DNA from: an uncultured bacterium
GTDB taxonomy: Bacteria; Hydrogenedentota; Hydrogenedentia; Hydrogenedentales; SLHB01
Length of the DNA stretch: 18,360 nt
Assembly (NCBI GenBank): GCA_937928585.1
Contig: CALEZK010000187.1
Coordinates: 1 to 18,360 of the forward strand
Direction: 5' to 3'
Shown here: positions 13,392-18,360 of the stretch, piece by piece
How the letters are laid out: every line of letters starts with the position of its first letter
Numbering within the stretch: the stretch's first letter is position 1
Translations under genes and position numbers: made by a program
Notes under the pieces: generated by a model
Database searches by the model: none
Seen by the model: the letters and a program-made list of their open reading frames with translations, nothing else
What the model was told of the DNA's origin: nothing

Positions 13392-15310
13392 TGGCAATCG
13401 CCCGGATGGAACGGCTGGAAATTGTCTGCCTGCGGAACGAATTGGCAAAAGTAACTGCCTATCTGCAGGAACAGGGCGTGGTGCATCTGGAAGAAGTCGC
13501 CCTCGCCGTCGAGGAAGCCCCCGAGTTTCTGAACCGCGTCGAACTCGACGAAAGCCAAAAGAAAGAATCCAACGAATTCGAGGATTTGCATCGCGCGGCG
13601 AAGGAAGTGCTCCCGCTGCTAACGGTCAAGCCGTCTGCGCAAAGTATCAACGCCGCCGCTTTTGTTCTGGGTAAGAAATCCGACCACGAACTGGAACGGC
13701 TGGTGGCTTTGCACACCCGCGAAATTCGCTCCCTGACGCGTCGCAAACTTAATGCACTGGACAATATCGAGCTGCTGGAGCAGTTCCAGAAGGTTTTGGA
13801 AAATGTCGTGCCGCTGTTTGGCGGTCGAGACGTTGCTTTTGGCAAGGAAGCGCGGGCCATCGTCCTGAAGGGCGATGTTGACGCAGCGCTTGCCCGCCTC
13901 GAAGAGCGTCGCCGCTCAGAGTTGGGCGCGGAGAGCAAACTTGTCCAGCAGCGCATCGCGCGCAACCATGTGGTCGCGGTGCTGTTGTATCCCCCGCAGC
14001 TGCAGGAGCATGCAAGCCGCATTCTGCTCGAGGAACACATTCTTCCTGTAGACCCGCCGGATCAACGGATCATTGGCGTGGGTTCCGGCAAGGTGATCAA
14101 TCAGGTTCGCGCGTCGATTGATGAGAACCGCGGACACCTGGCCAAGATTAACGATGCAATCGCGACTTTTTCCAAAGAGCGCGGCGCGGAAGTCACGGCG
14201 CTGGCACTGGTCTTGGAAGACAAGCTCGAACGCTTCGAGATAGTAGACAAGTTTGCCCAGAGCAACATGGTGTCGGTCATCAATGGCTGGATCCCCGCCG
14301 ACCAGGCGGACGCGCTTATCGCGCGATTGGACAAGGAATTCACCGGCCAGGTCACCTGCACGAAAATGGGCATCGGTCAGGTGGACGTCCACAACGTCCC
14401 TACGCTCCTGCGCAACAAAGGCATTTTCAAGCACTACGAAGTGCTGTTGTCGCTGTTCAAGCCGCCCACATATGGCACCTTTGATCCGACCGTGCTGGTC
14501 GCCGTGGCGTTCACCCTTTTCTATGGCTTTATTCTAGGCGACATGCTCTACGGTCTTGTGGTGATTCTGTTCTCCCTTTGGCTGGGCAAGAAATTCGGTC
14601 ACATCGAGGCAGTGCGTTCGGCAAGCCATGTCGGCGTATACATGGGTATCAGCGGCATCTTCTTCGGCTTCCTGTATATGGAAGCCGGCGGCGACCTGCC
14701 ATATCGCTGGTTTGGCCTGCATGCCCTGTGGATTCACCGCGCGCACGACATCATCGATCTGATGACTTGGGCGATCATTATCGGGGCAATTCATGTGCCC
14801 TTGTCGCTGGTCATCGGCATCAAGACCAGCTTCGATCACCACCACATCGAGCACGGCATCGAGAAACTCGGGTTACTTATCGGGTTGCTCAGCGTAATGC
14901 TGATCGCAATGAATTTCCTCGGCATTCTAGGCGCCGCGGCCTTTATGTACATCGGAATCGTCGGACTGGTGATTTGTCTCGCGCTGTTGCTGTACAGCCT
15001 CGGCGTGATGGGGTGCATCACATTTCTCGAAGTGATCTCGCTCGCGGGCAACGTGCTTTCCTACTGCCGTCTGATGGCGCTGGGTCTTGCCGCAGTGCTC
15101 ATCGCCGACCTTGCGAATGCGTTCGCGGCGGCCGTAAATCCGCTCATCGGAATTCCGGTGGCGGCCTTGATTCATGCGTTCAATATCGGGCTGTCGCTAT
15201 TCAGCCCGACTTTGCACTCTCTGCGTCTCAACTACGTGGAGTTTCTACCCAAGTTCTACCACCCCGAAGGCAAGGGGTATAAACCGTTCAAGAAGGAGGC
15301 AACATGGTAA
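13391..15310 (+). CDS. V/A-type ATPase membrane subunit I (subunit a)
   Basis: The 639-residue protein has a cytoplasmic N-terminal half (about 1-360, helical and coiled-coil), starting with MAIARMERLEIVCLRNELAK and a CTKMGIGQVDVHNVPTLLRN junction. A C-terminal membrane half begins at VLVAVAFTLFYGFILGDMLY. The essential arginine of the ion path is in NVLSYCRLMALGLAAVLIAD (R560). HALNLGLSLFSPTLHSLRLN-like text, here HAFNIGLSLFSPTLHSLRLN, and the YVEFLPKFY end are typical. It forms the half-channels next to the K ring and anchors the peripheral stalks. Its TAA overlaps an ATG of the K gene (TAATG at 15308-15312). Confidence 0.95.
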   Translation: MAIARMERLEIVCLRNELAKVTAYLQEQGVVHLEEVALAVEEAPEFLNRVELDESQKKESNEFEDLHRAAKEVLPLLTVKPSAQSINAAAFVLGKKSDHELERLVALHTREIRSLTRRKLNALDNIELLEQFQKVLENVVPLFGGRDVAFGKEARAIVLKGDVDAALARLEERRRSELGAESKLVQQRIARNHVVAVLLYPPQLQEHASRILLEEHILPVDPPDQRIIGVGSGKVINQVRASIDENRGHLAKINDAIATFSKERGAEVTALALVLEDKLERFEIVDKFAQSNMVSVINGWIPADQADALIARLDKEFTGQVTCTKMGIGQVDVHNVPTLLRNKGIFKHYEVLLSLFKPPTYGTFDPTVLVAVAFTLFYGFILGDMLYGLVVILFSLWLGKKFGHIEAVRSASHVGVYMGISGIFFGFLYMEAGGDLPYRWFGLHALWIHRAHDIIDLMTWAIIIGAIHVPLSLVIGIKTSFDHHHIEHGIEKLGLLIGLLSVMLIAMNFLGILGAAAFMYIGIVGLVICLALLLYSLGVMGCITFLEVISLAGNVLSYCRLMALGLAAVLIADLANAFAAAVNPLIGIPVAALIHAFNIGLSLFSPTLHSLRLNYVEFLPKFYHPEGKGYKPFKKEATW

Positions 15311-15660
15311 TGATTCGTCGGTACTCGAAACTGTTCGTCGCGGCGCTCGCGCTGATGGCGTGCACGTTTGCGTTCGCACCCCTTGGCTTCGCGGCCGAAG
15401 GCGGTTCGGAAGCAGCAGGTCAGGATGTTGGCGTTGGCGGCGGTCTTCGCGCGATGGGTCTTGCCATCGGCGCGGGCATTGCAATCGCGGGCGCAGGCTT
15501 GGCGACGGGTCGCGCCCAGGCGGGCGTAGGCGCGGGCGGTACGGGCGCACTGGCCGAAAAGCCGGAGCTGTTCGGTAACGTCCTCATCCTGTTCGCAATT
15601 CCGGAAACGATCGTTGTGTTCGGTTTCGTTATCGCGATCATGCTCGTCACCGCGATCTAA
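15304..15660 (+). CDS. V/A-type ATPase proteolipid subunit K (rotor ring)
   Basis: The 118-residue protein begins with a signal-like segment (residues 1-31, RRYSKLFVAALALMACTFAF to the GFAAEGG region). One helical hairpin of the rotor ring follows. Helix 1 is GLAIGAGIAIAGAGLATGRA with Q72. The polar loop is AEKPELFGN. Helix 2 is ILFAIPETIVVFGFVIAIML with the ion-binding E101 and neighbouring T102. A single-hairpin ring subunit with a cleavable leader resembles the Thermus subunit as I recall it. A strong AAGGAGG (15293-15299) precedes two possible starts, ATG 15304 (4-base gap) and ATG 15310 (10-base gap, overlapping the previous stop as TAATG). I list the first, but either is possible. Confidence 0.92.
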   Translation: MVMIRRYSKLFVAALALMACTFAFAPLGFAAEGGSEAAGQDVGVGGGLRAMGLAIGAGIAIAGAGLATGRAQAGVGAGGTGALAEKPELFGNVLILFAIPETIVVFGFVIAIMLVTAI

Positions 15661-15671
15661 CGACACCATCC

Positions 15672-16262
15672 ATGCAGCAGGCCCTGTTTGACACAATGGC
15701 CCGCCAGGTGGCGGACCGATGCCAGGCGCAACTTGATGCTGCCCGCGCTGAAGCGGACAGGATCACCGGCGAGGCGCGTGCGCGCGCGGAACAACGGCTT
15801 AATGAGTCGTTGGCCGCCGCGAAGCACGAAGTCAGCCGGTTGGGAGATCGCGCCCGGCAACTGCTTGCGATCGAAGCGGAACATGAATCGCTCACGATCG
15901 AACAGTCCATTTCAGATGAAATTCTGAAGATGGTCGGTTCGGAACTTGAAAAGGTTGCGACGTCGCCGAAGTTCCCGGAGATTTTCGATTCGCTCCTGGC
16001 CGAGGTGATGACGATTGCGCCGAAAGACGCCATCGTTACCGTGCCTTCCGCATTTGCGGATCGCGCGCGCGCCTGGATGCAGCAGCACGGGCACGGCGGC
16101 GTCACAGTGCAGGAATCGTCCGCGCTGCGCGACGGCTGCGCCATGCAGGACGTGGCGCGAACCTATCGCGTGACCAATACGCTGTCGAGCCGGTTGAACA
16201 AGATCGAAAACGATGCGCGCAAGGTATGTCTTGAAACCTTGTTCGGAAAGGGAGGGGCGTAG
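15672..16262 (+). CDS. V/A-type ATPase peripheral-stalk subunit E
   Basis: The 196-residue protein has an N-terminal coiled coil (about 1-90: DRCQAQLDAARAEADRITGE, RARAEQRLNESLAAAKHEVS). A mixed alpha/beta C-terminal domain follows, containing KFPEIFDSLLAEVMTIAPKD and GGVTVQESSALRDGCAMQDV, with the usual NTLSSRLNKIENDARKVCLE end. E pairs with H/G to form the stator stalk that holds the A3B3 head. Start ATG 15672 lies 11 bases after the K gene; its ribosome site is weak. The stop TAG is immediately followed by the ATG of subunit C. Confidence 0.9.
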   Translation: MQQALFDTMARQVADRCQAQLDAARAEADRITGEARARAEQRLNESLAAAKHEVSRLGDRARQLLAIEAEHESLTIEQSISDEILKMVGSELEKVATSPKFPEIFDSLLAEVMTIAPKDAIVTVPSAFADRARAWMQQHGHGGVTVQESSALRDGCAMQDVARTYRVTNTLSSRLNKIENDARKVCLETLFGKGGA

Positions 16263-17327
16263 ATGGAAACGATCGAAGCCTTCTCTCCCTATATGAACGC
16301 GCGCATATCCGGCATGCGCAGCAAACTGTTCTCGAAGCAACATTTCGAGGATCTGCTGCAATTCGACGATGTGCAGAAGATTGTCGACGACCTGATGCAG
16401 TCTCCGTATCAACAGGAGATGGCGGAAGCGTTGACGCGGTTTTCCGGCGCGGACGCCGTGGAAGAGGCGGTGTCGCGCAATCTTGCCAGCTCGTTTCAAA
16501 TTTTGCAGCGCATGACGCAGGGTTTGTTGAAAGATCTTGCGAATCGCTTTCTGATGCGCTGGGACCTCACCGCGGTGAAATCGCTGTTGCGGCTTCGCCA
16601 CAACGGGCTGGACGCACAGACGGGCGCGTCGTTGCTTGCCCCTGGGCCGAGCATGACCGTTGCGCTGATGAAGTCGCTCGCGGAAACCAATTCGATGGAA
16701 GAATTGGTGCAGGCCCTCGTGACGTGGAAGCGCGATTTGAGCGGGCCGCTGGAAGGTGCCCTGGCCGAATACCGCCAGCAGCAGAACAACCTCGCGGTGC
16801 TCGAAGACGCGCTGGATCGCGCCTATTTCGTGCGGAACGTGGCGGAACTCAAGTCGCGGGAAGACGACGACAGCAAGATTCTGCGCTCGGTGTTGCGCAT
16901 GGAGATTGATCGCATCAACCTTCGCTCGCTGCTGCAGTTGCGCGGTGCGTATCCATCGGCGGATGTGCTTGCCTCCCGCCTTTTGCCGATGGGCTGGTTG
17001 AACGAAAAGAAACTGGAAGAGATGGCGAACGCGCGGGACGCGTCGCACGCGATGGAATCGCTCGCGAACACCCCGTATCACGATTTGGCGCAGGACCTGT
17101 ATTCATACGTTCAGTCGGCGCGTTTTTCGCCGATGGACCGCCATTTCGACGTGTTGGTGATTCGCTATCTCCGGCATGAATCGCACGCGCACGTGATGAG
17201 TTTTGCCGTGCTGATGCATTACGCATGGTCCAAGTATAACGAAGCCGTGAACCTTCGCCTGATTGCGCGGGGCACGGCGGCAAATCTTCCCAACGGCAAG
17301 ATCCGTGAGGAGATGATGCATGCCTAA
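16263..17327 (+). CDS. V/A-type ATPase subunit C (V-type subunit d homologue)
   Basis: This is a 354-residue, largely helical protein of the V-ATPase AC39/subunit C family. It links the central rotor shaft to the K ring as a cone-shaped socket. Family-like segments are YMNARISGMRSKLFSKQHFE near the N-terminus, the FLMRWDLTAVKSLLRLRHNG block, DALDRAYFVRNVAELKSRED, LRMEIDRINLRSLLQLRGAY and a C-terminal FDVLVIRYLRHESHAHVMSF. There is no gap from subunit E (TAGATG), and a strong GGGAGGGG lies just upstream. It overlaps subunit F by 8 bases (ATGCCTAA). Confidence 0.93.
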   Translation: METIEAFSPYMNARISGMRSKLFSKQHFEDLLQFDDVQKIVDDLMQSPYQQEMAEALTRFSGADAVEEAVSRNLASSFQILQRMTQGLLKDLANRFLMRWDLTAVKSLLRLRHNGLDAQTGASLLAPGPSMTVALMKSLAETNSMEELVQALVTWKRDLSGPLEGALAEYRQQQNNLAVLEDALDRAYFVRNVAELKSREDDDSKILRSVLRMEIDRINLRSLLQLRGAYPSADVLASRLLPMGWLNEKKLEEMANARDASHAMESLANTPYHDLAQDLYSYVQSARFSPMDRHFDVLVIRYLRHESHAHVMSFAVLMHYAWSKYNEAVNLRLIARGTAANLPNGKIREEMMHA

Positions 17328-17643
17328 CGTAATCGCGCTCACGCACGGCCAGACCTCGCTTCAGCTTTCGCTCGCGGGAATGCACGTGGAAGAAACCGCG
17401 AAGGTCGAAGACGCGGAGAAGCGTCTCGTCCAGATGCTCGAATCGCGCGAAGCGCATGTAGTAATTGTTCAGGAAGAATTTCGCGCGCTGTTTTCCGAAT
17501 GGTTTGCGGAACGCTTGCGTCGGCACAAGGGGCTGCCCCTCATTGTGTATTGTCCCGCGTTCGAGGAAGAAGATTCGAACGTGGATGCGTATCTTACCGC
17601 GGTGCTGAAGCCCGCAATCGGGTATGAAATCAGATTGGAGTGA
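17320..17643 (+). CDS. V/A-type ATPase central-stalk subunit F
   Basis: The 107-residue protein fits the F family: a small Rossmann-like fold starting MPNVIALTHGQTSLQLSLAG, then VEDAEKRLVQMLESREAHVV and a VVIVQEEF strand, ending with a C-terminal helix (VDAYLTAVLKPAIGYEIRLE). F binds subunit D in the rotor shaft and can regulate ATP hydrolysis through its C-terminal helix. GAGGAG lies about 7 bases upstream of ATG 17320. The gene sits between C and A, as in Thermus and archaeal operons. Confidence 0.88.
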   Translation: MPNVIALTHGQTSLQLSLAGMHVEETAKVEDAEKRLVQMLESREAHVVIVQEEFRALFSEWFAERLRRHKGLPLIVYCPAFEEEDSNVDAYLTAVLKPAIGYEIRLE

Positions 17644-17649
17644 CCAACA

Positions 17650-18360
17650 ATGTCCTCGACTCAACAAGTCGGTAAACTGACCCGCATCTCCGGGCCGATG
17701 ATCGCGGCCGACGGCATGCTCGGCGTCGCCATGGGTGAAATCCTGCGCGTCGGCAAGCTCGGATTGATGGGCGAAGTGATCCGCATCGACGGTGAAACGG
17801 TGTACGCGCAGGTGTTCGAAGACACCTCCGGCATGTTCCTCGGCGAACCGGTGACGCCTCTAGGCAAGCCGCTTGCCGTTGAACTGGGGCCGGGCCTGCT
17901 CGGCTCGACCTACGACGGCATCCAGCGCCCGCTGATCACCCTGCAACAGCAGTCCGGTGACTTCATCGGCCGTGGCCTCACGGCGGACGCGCTGGATCGC
18001 AACAAGAAGTGGGCCTTCACGCCGGTCGCGAAGGTCGGCGACAAAGTCGTCTCCGGCGACGTGCTCGGCACCGTTCCGGAAACGAAGAGCATCTTGCACA
18101 AAGTACTCGTGCCTCCCGGAAAAGGCGGCACCATCGCAAGCATCGTGGGCGCAGGCGAATACACCGTGCTCGATGTCATCGCCAAGCTTGACAACGGCAC
18201 CGAACTCACCATGATGCACTACTGGCCGGTGAAGCAGCCGCGCCCGACCGCAAGCAAGCTGCGCACGGACCGTCCCTTCCTCACGGGACAGCGCGTGCTC
18301 GATTGCCTGTTCCCCATCGCGCTCGGTGGTTCGGCCATCGTGCCCGGCGGTTTCGGTACC
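17650..18360 (+). CDS. V/A-type ATPase catalytic subunit A, N-terminal part (cut by window edge)
   Basis: 237 codons are present from ATG 17650, open to the right edge. The N-terminal beta-barrel reads VGKLTRISGPMIAADGMLGV and EILRVGKLGLMGEVIRIDGE. ELGPGLLGSTYDGIQRPL and the following residues up to about 190 form the bulge (non-homologous region) that marks V/A-type A subunits and is absent from F-type beta subunits. The nucleotide-binding domain starts with LTGQRVLDCLFPIALGGSAI and VPGGFGT, so the P-loop GKT should begin just beyond the edge. GGAG lies 9 bases upstream. Genes for B and D are expected next but are outside the window. Confidence 0.95.
   Translation, partial: MSSTQQVGKLTRISGPMIAADGMLGVAMGEILRVGKLGLMGEVIRIDGETVYAQVFEDTSGMFLGEPVTPLGKPLAVELGPGLLGSTYDGIQRPLITLQQQSGDFIGRGLTADALDRNKKWAFTPVAKVGDKVVSGDVLGTVPETKSILHKVLVPPGKGGTIASIVGAGEYTVLDVIAKLDNGTELTMMHYWPVKQPRPTASKLRTDRPFLTGQRVLDCLFPIALGGSAIVPGGFGT

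Noticed and set aside
15304..15660. Sodium specificity of the ATPase from Q72, E101 and T102 in subunit K
   Set aside because: Aligned by eye, Q72 matches a glutamine ligand of sodium-binding rings. However, the Thermus subunit, usually regarded as proton-coupled, has a similar Q and PET set as I recall it, and F106 replaces the tyrosine of sodium rings. Sequence alone does not decide.
15912..17081. 389-codon open frame on the minus strand opposite subunits E and C
   Set aside because: Its translation is rich in Arg, His and Gln with no family motif. It mirrors GC-biased third positions of two well-supported genes.

Overview
This 18.4 kb stretch is high-GC, gene-dense bacterial chromosome with no phage or insertion sequence and no RNA gene that I can see. 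It holds 21 protein-coding genes or parts of genes, almost all with clear family signatures. The gene set suggests a Gram-negative-type, aerobically respiring bacterium: heme O synthase, a Sco-type copper chaperone, bacterial signal peptidase I and GlgC, together with a V/A-type ATPase whose gene order resembles the Thermus operon. A palindromic element between genes recalls repeats I associate with Planctomycetes and related deep lineages. Placement near Planctomycetota, Hydrogenedentota or PVC bacteria is inference, not proof.

Layout. (1) 188-2081, minus strand: a kynurenine-formamidase-like cyclase overlapping glgC. (2) 2331-3796, plus strand: a secreted five-bladed-propeller protein (GH43/32-like fold), then a short AbrB/MazE-like protein cut by an in-frame stop. 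(3) 3943-5939, minus strand: ctaB, sco and a DUF420/CtaM-like membrane protein, a respiratory-oxidase maturation operon without the oxidase subunits. (4) 5940-6396: a divergent intergenic region with a structured REP-like repeat and promoter candidates. (5) 6397-10151, plus strand: tandem-GNAT protein, TPR protein, signal peptidase I, rhomboid protease and a membrane-anchored J-domain protein. (6) 10159-12736, minus strand: an M50B-type membrane metalloprotease and then a 599-residue protein with two membrane helices, two Rossmann/RCK-like domains and a C-terminal RyR domain. (7) 12863-13043: a divergent leader with a TTGACA box and two hairpins. (8) 13044-18360, plus strand: V/A-ATPase genes H(G)-I-K-E-C-F-A, with A cut by the window edge just before its P-loop.

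How the genes work together. The ctaB-sco-DUF420 set prepares heme and copper centres for a terminal oxidase, and the V/A-ATPase couples an ion gradient to ATP. Genes at 7349-10151 form an envelope protein-handling group. The least ordinary gene is the RyR/Rossmann membrane protein. RyR domains in bacteria have been proposed to sense nucleotide-derived ligands, and this protein has a two-helix channel-like N-terminus without a visible potassium selectivity filter.
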